The notes below the pieces were generated by a model. The model did no database searches. It had not been told where the DNA came from and was given only the letters and a program-made list of their open reading frames with translations. From Saccoglossus kowalevskii (Eukaryota > Hemichordata > Enteropneusta > Harrimaniidae): DNA of 12,341 bases. Location of the stretch: positions 3,720 to 16,060 of the forward strand of contig NW_003134869.1 in the NCBI RefSeq assembly GCF_000003605.2. Reading direction: 5' to 3'. Shown here in pieces: positions 1-8,657 of the stretch (positions are counted from its first letter, which is position 1; each line of letters starts with the position of its first letter). The position numbers and the translations under genes are program-made.

Positions 1-901
1 AGACATTGATGTCATTCCCGAGTTCATTAACGCCAGATTCTTGTTACTAATGTATATTCATAACGGTATTTGTGTCTCCACAACGTTGTGTAAATAGGCG
101 AACAAACTGAATAAAATAGCCAAATCCTTGGTTTTACCATGCGCCCCTATTCCTGGAGATTATAACAACATTTTCACTTCGAAAGCCCAACAGTGTTTGC
201 CTCATTCAGCCTCTTGATCTTGGGACAAAATATGAGCCAAACGACGGTAACAAGTATGGAATTAATTCAATTAAAACTGCAAATTGTAAATCTTCCAAGT
301 TCTCAGTTCTGGGCGCGCAACTTTAATATGAATCGACAACATTTGTTGTGGATAATTTCAGTTTGTAGACCCTATGAAATCCCAAGATTATGCAACCATA
401 CATTAGAGTTTGAAATATTGTACCATCAGGTTTCTCAAAAATCAAGTTCACACTAATATTAGCAAATTGATTTTGAACTTGTTTGTATTGACTTTCAGTC
501 TTCATTTATTTGCAGAATTATGCAATTTTTTTTAATAGTCGGTCAATGCCAATAGCGGTTACACTAATTAGAGCTAGATTTATAAATAAATTAAAAAGAA
601 GTAGTGAAAGTACTGTCCTGCTGAACAGCTAATTCACGTTACTTTGAAAAAGTCAGAAATTCCAACTGGTGATCGAATGCATTCTTCAATATCTGAGTAC
701 ATAGTACGCAAGATAAAAATAATTTAGCCTTTTTTAAGAATGACAGTTACTCTTTCAAAAGCTTTTTTATAGTCTATGCAGGCATAATACAACCATAGTG
801 GAGAGGTTATCGATCAACAAGAGGGTAGTTTGTTTCGACCCTTGTCATTGGTATACATGACATCACTGTATAATTTACTTATGGGTGGCAGGAGTTTAAT
901 C
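1..901. other. No convincing gene
   Basis: AT-rich sequence with stops in all frames. The longest protein-like frame (minus 505-323, 60 codons) has no recognisable domain or supporting splice structure. Confidence 0.6.
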
Positions 902-1032
902 TAAAGTGCGGCAGTCGTCGTGCCGCGTCCTGTTCGATATTGGACTCATAGCGACGTATACAACCCGTGTAAAGTACATTGTTTATTTACATGAAATTCG
1001 AACACGCGCTGCGCGACGACCACCGCGCTTTA
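902..1032. mobile_element. MITE-like inverted-repeat element, copy A
   Basis: The ends TAAAGTGCGGCAGTCGTCGT and the inverted ACGACCACCGCGCTTTA pair over roughly 36 bases with several mismatches, around a centre of about 50-60 bases. The right half is nearly identical to the element at 4118-4235 (shared ATTGTTT-TTTACATGAAATT and GAACACGCGCTG-GCGACGAC). The 5' flank reads CTAA where TTAA would be expected, so it is probably an older, mutated copy. It has no coding capacity. Confidence 0.7.
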
Positions 1033-1528
1033 ATGCCTGTAATTATTCATTTTTTCTTAGAAAAGTTTACACTGTAGTGCTTAAGACCTTTGCTTTGCAA
1101 GTTCGGGCGTTCAAATTCTAGGCTATTTTTTTTTTATTTTAAATGAGGAATATTTTTTTTTCTTCGAATTAATTGTTTGCCTTTCTCAGCATTTTCTTGT
1201 TTTGCCACATTTTGTGTACGCCTTATCAATAGAGGGCGCCCTTTGAATTGTTGTTCAATAACCTAATAAAAATCAATAAATTTTATTTTCAATAAATTTA
1301 TACCATATTAAAGAACAGTGCTGGTATTCGGGCTAAACCATTTAGCAAAATAGGGAGGGATGTGTAGTCAGGATTTCTAGTAATTCAATTCAATAAATTT
1401 TGTTGAAGTTCATTAACATTAAATTAACATTAGTTTTGACTTTGTCAATATAAGGGCCAGGACATTCAACTTACTTTAACATCATCGATAATGTCTGTGT
1501 TAATTGAGTTAATTTGCAATCATATGAG

Positions 1529-1571
1529 GTTATCACGTGCATACCGCAATAATATTATAACACGTGATAAC
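1529..1571. repeat. Inverted repeat carrying two CACGTG E-boxes
   Basis: GTTATCACGTG at 1529-1539 is exactly inverted at 1561-1571 with a 21-base AT-rich spacer. Each arm contains CACGTG, the palindromic E-box bound by bHLH factors. No gene start is visible nearby, so this may equally be a small foldback sequence. Confidence 0.6.
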
Positions 1572-1781
1572 ATTATTATACATCTTTTTCTTGCTTGTAT
1601 GAATTTATTGTGAGATTATAGGGCGAAATGACAGCGAAAAATATTTTCCGCTGACGGGATTCTGTTTCCGTGGCTATATAGCGCTTCTGTGTTCAGTGTC
1701 AACAAAAACGTGTTTGAATGTGATGTTAATAACCTGGAATTCCTCAATGTTAATGGCGTAGTTTACCCCATACAAAAACAA

Positions 1782-1797
1782 ATTCGAACGTTCGAAT
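1782..1797. repeat. 16-bp perfect palindrome
   Basis: ATTCGAACGTTCGAAT is its own reverse complement. It contains overlapping TTCGAA sites around ACGT. No function can be assigned. Confidence 0.7.
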
Positions 1798-2188
1798 GAT
1801 TGCTGATACGTTTTAAAAGGAGTGCTTGAAAATAATTATAATTAATAATTATATTTCATATTTCATATTTCCAGGTTGATGAGTCACATTGGTGAAGATA
1901 CATCACCAGAACGCACAAGAATTCATGTATCATTTCCGGTGTTCTTGTTGCTTTGTAGAAAGCCTTAACACCTATTTATTTTACCAATAAAACATTACAG
2001 TCATTTTCAATTGTATCCATGGTATAGTCATTTTGGTAAATGAGACCTCTCTATATATATTGTTTCATAAATTAGAACACTTCATTGTGTTATTATAGTG
2101 AATCGCATGAGTTAGAGTCCGTTTACAACTGCAAATGCCATAGATTCAGCAATCAGTTGCATTGCCAGTGCACTGCGCTGAACGTATA

Positions 2189-2354
2189 TTAAAGCGGGAA
2201 GGTCGTCACATGCGCACGCGCGAGAATTGAGTTCCAAGCGACGATAACAACACACGCTAAAAACGCAAAAGGCTCATGGGTAGACGCTTGTTTGTAAATA
2301 GTGACACGCTATGGCCATCTGACGCATGCGCAGGTGACGACTCCCCCGCTTTAA
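2189..2354. mobile_element. MITE-like inverted-repeat element with TTAA ends
   Basis: Left end ATTAAAGCGGG..GGTCGTCAC-TGCGCA-GCG and its inverted partner at 2323-2355 match in 28 of 33 positions by my count. TTAA flanks both sides (2189-2192 and 2351-2354). The centre of about 100 bases has no ORF. The termini share TTAAAG and GGTCGTC with the elements at 902-1032 and 4118-4235, but the interior differs, so it looks like a related subfamily. Confidence 0.72.
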
Positions 2355-2445
2355 TTTACGTAAATACAAAAGATGTATTCATTTAATACATGTGACATAG
2401 GCATGATCTGTCTAATACCTATTTGTTCCAGAAACCTCCATCAGA

Positions 2446-2512
2446 AATCCGATAGCTCAGCCTGCTGTGGTTTCTGTTGTGGGATTGAACCCCTTACCGG
2501 GCCGATTTTTTT
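2446..2512 (+). repeat. Degraded tRNA-derived (SINE-like) relic
   Basis: TAGCTCAGCCTG at 2453-2464 fits a Pol III A box, GGGATTGAACCCC at 2481-2493 fits a weak B box, and a CCGGGCCGA acceptor-like end runs into seven Ts, a Pol III stop. The cloverleaf is incomplete: the anticodon region is shortened and the 5' acceptor strand does not pair well. It is a relic or SINE head, not a working tRNA. Confidence 0.45.
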
Positions 2513-2553
2513 CAATAATTGCTACAATATGCTAGAAAATGGATAACTGAATT

Positions 2554-2570
2554 ACACACACACACACACA
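2554..2570. repeat. (AC)n microsatellite
   Basis: A run of 17 bases of alternating AC, a simple short tandem repeat with no other visible role. Confidence 0.9.
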
Positions 2571-2939
2571 TTGTTTAGCAGAAAGGAGGTACTTTAATAC
2601 AAAACTAGACCTGAACATAGGCCCCAAAGTACCCCGGACCACAACAGGAAAGTAAGTAATTATTGACACTGATTAAATTCACAATGCTGTTAAAAGTGTT
2701 ACAATTCAGAAAATGGGTGTGGAAAATAAAAATAAAAGAAATGTGGAAGTGGTGGGGGGTTGAAAAATATAAAACAGCCGGGAAAACAAAAATACTGAAG
2801 CAGACTGAGAATCTGCTGCCACTAGGTGGCGCTATATACTGGTGGCTACAACAAAGAAAACTGAATAGGCAAATCTATATATGTGTAGCAATTACTAAAT
2901 ATACTAAAATAGAACAACGACAAAAACAATGGGTCACTG

Positions 2940-3680
2940 ATTTCCAGCCAATATAACAAACCTTCTGTTGACTTGGGTCTAAGCCAAACTAAATTATTGA
3001 TTTCCTGCAAGCCAAACCTACTAGTAATTGCAGACCAAACCAAACCTTGGCACCCGCCCAACTAAATTATTTACTCCAAACCAAACCTACTGTTGACCCA
3101 GATCAACCATACTATAGAATCCAGGGCGAACTCAAATCTTGACTTTATGCCAACACTACAAGTCACGCCTACAATTGACCAAAGCAAACCCAAGCATTTA
3201 CTGCATACCAAACCAACCCATCTATTCAGCCTGGCTAAATCACAACCCAGACCAACCCATTTATTTAGCCTGGCTAAATCACAACCCAAACCATCCCATC
3301 TATTCAGCCTGGCTAAATCACAACCCAAACCAACCCATCTATTCAGCCTGGCTAAATCACAACCCAGACCAACCTAAATACAGACCAAACGCCAAACCAA
3401 TATTAACTCTAGTCCAACTCCAGGCCAGAACAACTATCAACTCTAGTCCAATCCCACTATTGTTTCCACGCTAAACCTATTGACTCCAGGGCCAACCCAC
3501 ATATTGACTTTAGGAACCAACTATTGATTTTAGCCCAAATTAATTCTTGGCTCCAGGCCTATCCAACTATTGCTTCCACGTCAAAACTATTGGTTTCAGG
3601 CCAACCCAAATATTGACCCCAAGGCAACCCAACTTTTGATCTTAGCCCAACACAACTATTGACTCCATGACCCCACTTGT
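2940..3680. repeat. Degenerate C/A-rich minisatellite tract around the 39-bp core
   Basis: On both sides of the core, blocks such as CAACTATTGACTCCAGGCCAACCCA recur imperfectly every 25-30 bases or so (seen near 3090, 3170, 3430, 3480, 3565, 3605 and 3650). The strands are strongly asymmetric, C/A-rich on plus. It reads as an old, decayed tandem array in which the 39-bp core is a younger expansion. Confidence 0.7.
3213..3368. repeat. 39-bp minisatellite, four copies
   Basis: Four head-to-tail units of 39 bp, each around CATCTATTCAGCCTGGCTAA, differ at only a few bases (for example TTTATTTAGCC in unit 2 and CCATCCC in unit 3). Because 39 is a multiple of three, frames crossing the array repeat a 13-residue peptide and stay open on both strands. 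I treat those ORFs as by-products of the repeat. Confidence 0.93.
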
Positions 3681-4117
3681 ATTGTCTTCGAATCACATAC
3701 CAGAACGCACTGATTTTTGTTAACACAAAACTCACAACATCCAAGCATAGTATGTATTTTAACTAATATCTGAAACATCCATGTTATACTATGGAATAAA
3801 TATCTTTATACTAATCTTGTGACTTATTGTTAAAACCATTCGTTTATTCGTACACATTGTTCGTACATATGATATATAAAAGACAGAAAAACGTAACCAG
3901 CTTTCTGTTTATTAATACAAATTTACAATGTTCGAAAATCATATTTACATGCATATTTTGTGTAGAAGATACCGACAGAGTGAGAACCGGAAGCTGCGAT
4001 GGACGACAGACTGTGATAAAAAAATATGCATTCTGGGAAAAAACATACTGAACAGAAAGGCAAAACAAATACAGCAACACGTTTGTGTAAAAAATAAATG
4101 TTAAAGCTGAATGAACA
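3681..4117. other. No convincing gene
   Basis: Open frames up to 78 codons exist on both strands over the same bases, which argues against either being selected. A TTTGTGTAG acceptor-like string near 3965 is not joined to a recognisable protein. Confidence 0.55.
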
Positions 4118-4235
4118 TTAAAGGACGGTGGTCGTCGCGCTGCGTCATGTTCGATACGGAAAAAAACGCGTGTAAAATATATTGTTTGTTTACATGAAAT
4201 TCGAACACGCGCTGTGCGACGACCGTCGCCTTTAA
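4118..4235. mobile_element. MITE-like inverted-repeat element, copy B, with TTAA at both ends
   Basis: The element begins TTAAAGGACGGTGGTCGTCG and ends CGACGACCGTCGCCTTTAA. The arms pair over about 35 bases, and the exact TTAA at each end fits a target-site duplication. It is 118 bp and noncoding. Its sequence matches copy A closely in the right half, which shows that this is a dispersed family and not a chance palindrome. Confidence 0.75.
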
Positions 4236-5084
4236 CTACAACACATCAATACTTAGTGTACTATCCTAGACAATGTTTTTGAACAATGTGTAGCTGGAGG
4301 CTACTCGTCGTAAACAGTTAGATATCAAACTTATAATTTTGTGTTTTATGAAATCGTAAAAACGTTACGTTTTTAAAGTCTATATAACAAATAGTGGACC
4401 GAGGAAACCAACGAATCAAACAATCGTATCAGTGTGGACTTATAATAACCTCTACAGCCAAAAGCATTCAGGGTGTCAGTCAGTTTCGGTAATGATAACG
4501 TAATTGCATTTATATCTATATGTACATAATGCGCTTTGCATTTTATATGTATGTCGGAATTGCATTTGTTATCATCACAACAATCTGTGACTTCTGCATG
4601 CATTGTGTATTAAACTACATGTGTACATAGCATGGATAACGTACACACCTTTCCAGACTGAGAGTAACGCGTATAAAACGCAGAAACTTTTCAAGAAAAC
4701 AATATACAGAATCAAAATGCAAATTTACAAATGCATTTAAAGTATCATTACAAAATATGTCACTGTGAATAGTAAATATGTAATGTAATGTAATGGAATA
4801 TAATATACTATTCTATATTTAGCAATGCACTATGTACTGGTACAAATTGTCAAAAACGATACTAACAAATGTTCGTACATTTACATACAATCATAATTAT
4901 GTCTGAAAGTAAATATTGTTACACTGTGAAATAATAATTACATCATTGTTTCACAGGCATTTAGCTCACGCACTGTAACATGCTTATAAACGTACAAATA
5001 AGACTAATATAAGTCTCCATGGTTGGAAATCAATTTCTATATTTGTCGATATAGTGCCACAGTAACCATTTACAAAGGCGTCAG
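4236..5084. other. No gene; AT-rich spacer
   Basis: Includes a short imperfect TAATG tandem near 4778-4798. A 76-codon minus frame (4603-4373) has no recognisable motif. Confidence 0.6.
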
Positions 5085-5260
5085 CACGAAATTTTGCATC
5101 GGGGGGGGGCGAGATCTGCTCACTAACCTTGCGCTGAAAGCGCAAACTTACTAGGGGACTTACATTTTGGAATCTAGACCCTCTGAAACGCTATTTCTTG
5201 AATTTTGAGGGGCAAATTTTGCTGCCACGAAGGATTTCTGTTTGATTCCGCCGCCACTGA
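5085..5260. repeat. Possible dispersed-repeat fragment with a G run
   Basis: This stretch differs in texture from its AT-rich surroundings. It has a run of about nine to ten Gs (5101-5109), a short perfect hairpin (TTGCGCT-GAA-AGCGCAA, 5129-5145) and GC-richer sequence with several stops in each frame. It resembles a piece of an interspersed repeat, but without a library this stays a guess. Confidence 0.3.
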
Positions 5261-5288
5261 TTTATCATACTGGTCGAATTACATGGAT

Positions 5289-5294
5289 TTTATT
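5289..5294 (-). terminator. Candidate poly(A) signal AATAAA of the TPR gene
   Basis: AATAAA on the minus strand, about 220 bases after the TAG, is the first canonical hexamer I find downstream of the stop. This would give a short 3' UTR. In AT-rich DNA such hexamers also arise by chance. Confidence 0.5.
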
Positions 5295-5516
5295 CGGGTT
5301 TGCACATTTAGCAAGAATTCAATAATTATCTCTGAATGGTGACACTGCTTACAAAATGTAGTTGATTTTTTACATTTCTAATGCAATCAAGCAAGTTTGG
5401 AACAAGCAGTACATGTTTTACAAGATAGCTAATGTATTGACATGATTAAATGCAGCGCCGTTACTGTTAATTATTGCCGAAACTGGTTTCATAATTGTCC
5501 ATTTGTATGATAAGTG

Positions 5517-8500
5517 CTATACTTCTATTATTTCAGCTGGAGCCTGCCTATTCTTTCTAACATATGCAGACACTGGACGCATAAGACCTTGTCCTGAACT
5601 TGCTGTAATTTCTACACCATACAAACGTTCTCTCATTGCCAGTGCCTTTTCCAGATATTCTAATCCACGTTGTTTATCTCCTAGTGTTGTATATATATTT
5701 CCAATATCATTATATGTATCAGCTATCTCAGGGTGGTCTTTTTCTGCTCCGTATAATGTTTTCTGCATGTCTAGTGCCCTTTGACGATAGTCCAAAGCTT
5801 GATCAAAGTTACCAAGAGCCTTGTGAACACTACCAATGCTGCTAATCATAGATGATATCGATGGATGTGCTGTTCCCTCTCCATGTAATTTAAGTTCCAT
5901 TTGAAAGGCTTCCATAAGGTACTCATATGCTTCATTGTACTTTCCCAGAGCGAAATAAGAACCGCCGAGATTGTGTAATGTCACTGCGATACTTGAATGT
6001 GAATTGTTTGCACCAAATAATTGCTTTCTCATCTTTAGAGCGTGTTCTTCATTCTTTATAGCTTCTTGGTAGTTTCCAAGAGCGGAATAACAACTGCCGA
6101 TGTTATTATACAGCGTTGCTATATCAGGGTGGAGGGCATTTGCACCATGGAGGTTTTTCAGTATTTCCAGTGATTCTTGCTGACATTCTAGAGAATTCTT
6201 GGTGTCCTTCCGTTGATTATAGCATATCGCCAGACTGTTCAGAATTTTGCTTATATCCCCATCACATGAAGGATCTCTAGAAATACTCCGATACATGTTT
6301 AATGATTGTTGATAATAGTCTAAAGCTTTATCATTATCGCGTAGTGAGTGATAGGTATTTCCTAAATTCCAAAGACAGTCTGCAATATCAGAATGGTTGT
6401 TCCTTTCGCCATGAACTAATTTGGACATTACCAACGCATCGTGGTGGTAGTTAACTGCTTTCTGATGCTCGCCAATGTTTGCATAAATTCTACCAATAAT
6501 ATTGATCGAGCTTAGTATATCGGGATGTGCAGATGATTTACGATAAAGCTTCCGCTTCACTCTCAGTGCTTCCTCGTGATATTTTACAGCTTTTTCAAAC
6601 TCCCCCATTGATACATAAACTCTTCCTAGATTGCCTAATGACTGAGCAACATCTTCATGAACTTCATCATCATATCTTTTTCTGATCTCGAGTGCTTCTT
6701 CGTGGCATTCTGCAGCTTTCTTAAAATGATCCAAAGCTTCATAGACATGTCCTAAATTATTCAATGACGAAGCAATGCCTATACTCGTGCTACTTTGTCC
6801 CTGCATTTCTCTTCTTATTTGCAAAGATTTTTCTAAGTATTCTGACGACTCGTTGTACTTGTTCATGGAGTAATATGAGTTACCTATGAGGTTGTATGCA
6901 TTAGCAATCATCTCGTCTGTTGTATCTTCGCCAACATCTTTCTGCTTCAATTTAACACATCTCTGTAGGCACTCTATGCACTGCTCATATTTGTCAGTAT
7001 TATACAGAACTTGACCAAACTGAAATAAGGAGACTACGATAACTTCAGAATAAAAATCACTTCCATGTAACTTTTCATTCATGTTCAGAGACTCCTGATA
7101 GTATTTTGTTGCATTGTCATAATCTTCTTTTCCAAAATATATTGCAGTAATGTTATGCAGAGTAGTGGATATTGAGTCATCTGTTGTATCAACGCCAAGA
7201 ATGTTTCTTTTCATGGACAATGACTCCTTATAATACTTGATAGCTTCATCGTCATTGCCGATGTCGTGGTAGGAAAGTGCCAGATTATTCAGACAAGCTG
7301 CTATTTTGAGGTTTCCTTCACTTTTGAGTTCTAAACATTTTTCCATCTTAACTGCTCTTTCAAGGTACTCTATTGCTTTCTCATAGCTTTCCATTCGCTG
7401 ACAGATATTTCCCAGATTTGTCAGTAATGCAGCTATAGTTGCAGTGTTACTGTTCTTTTCAGTTATTTCTTGCAAAATCTCCAGTGCTCTTTCATTCACG
7501 TTTGCTGCTTTTCTGTATTCTTCTTGGGATGACCATATGTTACCAAGTATGCAGAGAATGGTGGCTACTTTGGAATGTGTTGTACCATACATTTGCTTTG
7601 TCATAATTAAGGAGTCTTCCAAGTACTTGATTGCTTCTTCATTTTTACCCATATCTCGGTAGCTTATTCCAAGATTATTTAGAGTATCAATAATATTCGA
7701 ATGTGGTTTATCAGTACCAAACACACTTCTCTGTATTGATAGGGCCTCCTTGTGATATACTACTGCTTGACTATAGTTTTCAGTGGCATCGTAACAACAT
7801 CCAAGGTTGGTAAGTGAAATGGCAATTTCATGGTGTTCTCCATCTTTGTACACACATCTTCTGATTTGAAGTGCTTCTTTGTGACATTCAATAGCTTTGT
7901 TATAATCCCCACTGGAGTTGTAAGCAAGCCCAAGGTTATTCAGTGCCACTGCAACATGTGAGTTAGGTGAGGTACCATATATTTCCTTCCGCATCTTCAG
8001 GGACATCTGATTGTAATGTATTGCTTTTCTGTGATCGCCATGTAAATCAAATGCCCTCCCAAGGAAGTGTAATGAAGATGCCACCAGTGGATGTTGATTT
8101 GTTTTACCAAATAAATCTTGTCTCATCTTCAGTGCCATTAAGTGATATCCTATAGCTTGTTCATGTTGATTCATTGATGTATAACAAGCACCAATGTTTT
8201 CATAAGATTCTGCAATATCAATGTGCTGCTTGTCACGACCATACAGTGTCTTCCTCATTTCCAATGCCTCTTTGTGTAGCTCAAGTGCGTTTTGTTGGTC
8301 ACCGAAGGAACTGTAGGCACTTCCAAGTCCATCAAGCGTTGAAGCAATGTCTGGATGAATGGCTTCATCACCATGAATCTTTTTCAAATCTCTTAACGAT
8401 TTTCGATAAAAGTCGATAGTCTTTTTGACATCAGGATCATGATGCAGCTTAGTCTTCTTATTTAAGCTAGAACCTTCCTGTCCTACATATTTTTGATCCG

Positions 8501-8657
8501 ATGGTGGCTGATATGCTAAACTTTTCTCTTTTTCGTTTGAATCTCGGACTGCTTCCTGATGTAGAGTGCTGATAGCAGTTCTGGCCTCAGTTGAACAAAC
8601 TCCATTGTAAGTGTCCTCTCTGGGGGGAATGCTTTGTCTTCTGTGTTTGTCTGGATT
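5517..8657 (-). CDS. Coding exon 3 (terminal): linker plus the whole TPR solenoid
   Basis: The frame is open for 1046 codons to a TAG at 5519-5517. A methionine at 8387 would be a misreading of a TTG (Leu135): the frame continues upstream without a stop to an acceptor at 8659-8658 preceded by a pyrimidine-rich tract. The first 90 residues are hydrophilic and hold RRQSIPP. About 21 repeats follow with the pattern H-x-x-I-A-x-x-L-x-N-L-G-x-x-Y-x-x-x-G-x-x-x-x-A-x-x-x-x-x-x-A-L-x-[IM]-x-x-x-x-[LY]-x-G, the 42-44 residue TPR typical of kinesin light chains and nephrocystin-3 rather than the 34-residue form. Several repeats drift (for example SLFQFGQVLY and LHNITAIYF), but helix-packing positions are kept and no frame breaks occur. 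The entire solenoid has no intron. I see no catalytic motif. Confidence 0.97.
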   Translation of the reverse strand, partial: NPDKHRRQSIPPREDTYNGVCSTEARTAISTLHQEAVRDSNEKEKSLAYQPPSDQKYVGQEGSSLNKKTKLHHDPDVKKTIDFYRKSLRDLKKIHGDEAIHPDIASTLDGLGSAYSSFGDQQNALELHKEALEMRKTLYGRDKQHIDIAESYENIGACYTSMNQHEQAIGYHLMALKMRQDLFGKTNQHPLVASSLHFLGRAFDLHGDHRKAIHYNQMSLKMRKEIYGTSPNSHVAVALNNLGLAYNSSGDYNKAIECHKEALQIRRCVYKDGEHHEIAISLTNLGCCYDATENYSQAVVYHKEALSIQRSVFGTDKPHSNIIDTLNNLGISYRDMGKNEEAIKYLEDSLIMTKQMYGTTHSKVATILCILGNIWSSQEEYRKAANVNERALEILQEITEKNSNTATIAALLTNLGNICQRMESYEKAIEYLERAVKMEKCLELKSEGNLKIAACLNNLALSYHDIGNDDEAIKYYKESLSMKRNILGVDTTDDSISTTLHNITAIYFGKEDYDNATKYYQESLNMNEKLHGSDFYSEVIVVSLFQFGQVLYNTDKYEQCIECLQRCVKLKQKDVGEDTTDEMIANAYNLIGNSYYSMNKYNESSEYLEKSLQIRREMQGQSSTSIGIASSLNNLGHVYEALDHFKKAAECHEEALEIRKRYDDEVHEDVAQSLGNLGRVYVSMGEFEKAVKYHEEALRVKRKLYRKSSAHPDILSSINIIGRIYANIGEHQKAVNYHHDALVMSKLVHGERNNHSDIADCLWNLGNTYHSLRDNDKALDYYQQSLNMYRSISRDPSCDGDISKILNSLAICYNQRKDTKNSLECQQESLEILKNLHGANALHPDIATLYNNIGSCYSALGNYQEAIKNEEHALKMRKQLFGANNSHSSIAVTLHNLGGSYFALGKYNEAYEYLMEAFQMELKLHGEGTAHPSISSMISSIGSVHKALGNFDQALDYRQRALDMQKTLYGAEKDHPEIADTYNDIGNIYTTLGDKQRGLEYLEKALAMRERLYGVEITASSGQGLMRPVSAYVRKNRQAPAEIIEV

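Larger units (their letters stand above)
1033..2188. other. No gene; AT-rich spacer with small palindromes
   Basis: Apart from the E-box inverted repeat and the 16-bp palindrome, I see a near-palindrome at about 1633-1654 (CAGCGAAAAATATTTTCCGCTG), an AATTATAATTAATAATTAT stretch near 1835, and no coding signal. Confidence 0.6.

Noticed and set aside
323-505. 60-codon minus frame containing FEKPDGTIFQTL, which looks protein-like.
   Set aside because: No recognised domain, splice partner or poly(A) context. An overlapping frame is open on the other strand.
3213-3368. Possible CRISPR-like repeat array.
   Set aside because: The units are contiguous with no unique spacers, and the setting is a eukaryotic genome.
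3071-3474. Overlapping ORFs of 85-111 codons on both strands with 13-residue repeats.
   Set aside because: They are produced by the 39-bp minisatellite, whose period is a multiple of three. Three frames are open at once.
4373-4603. Cys-containing 76-codon minus frame (CCDDNKC).
   Set aside because: The cysteine spacing fits no family I know, and there is no splice or polyadenylation support.
5503-5845. Plus-strand ORFs opposite the end of the TPR gene, and others opposite it at 7444-8419.
   Set aside because: They are antisense shadows of a well-supported repeat protein.
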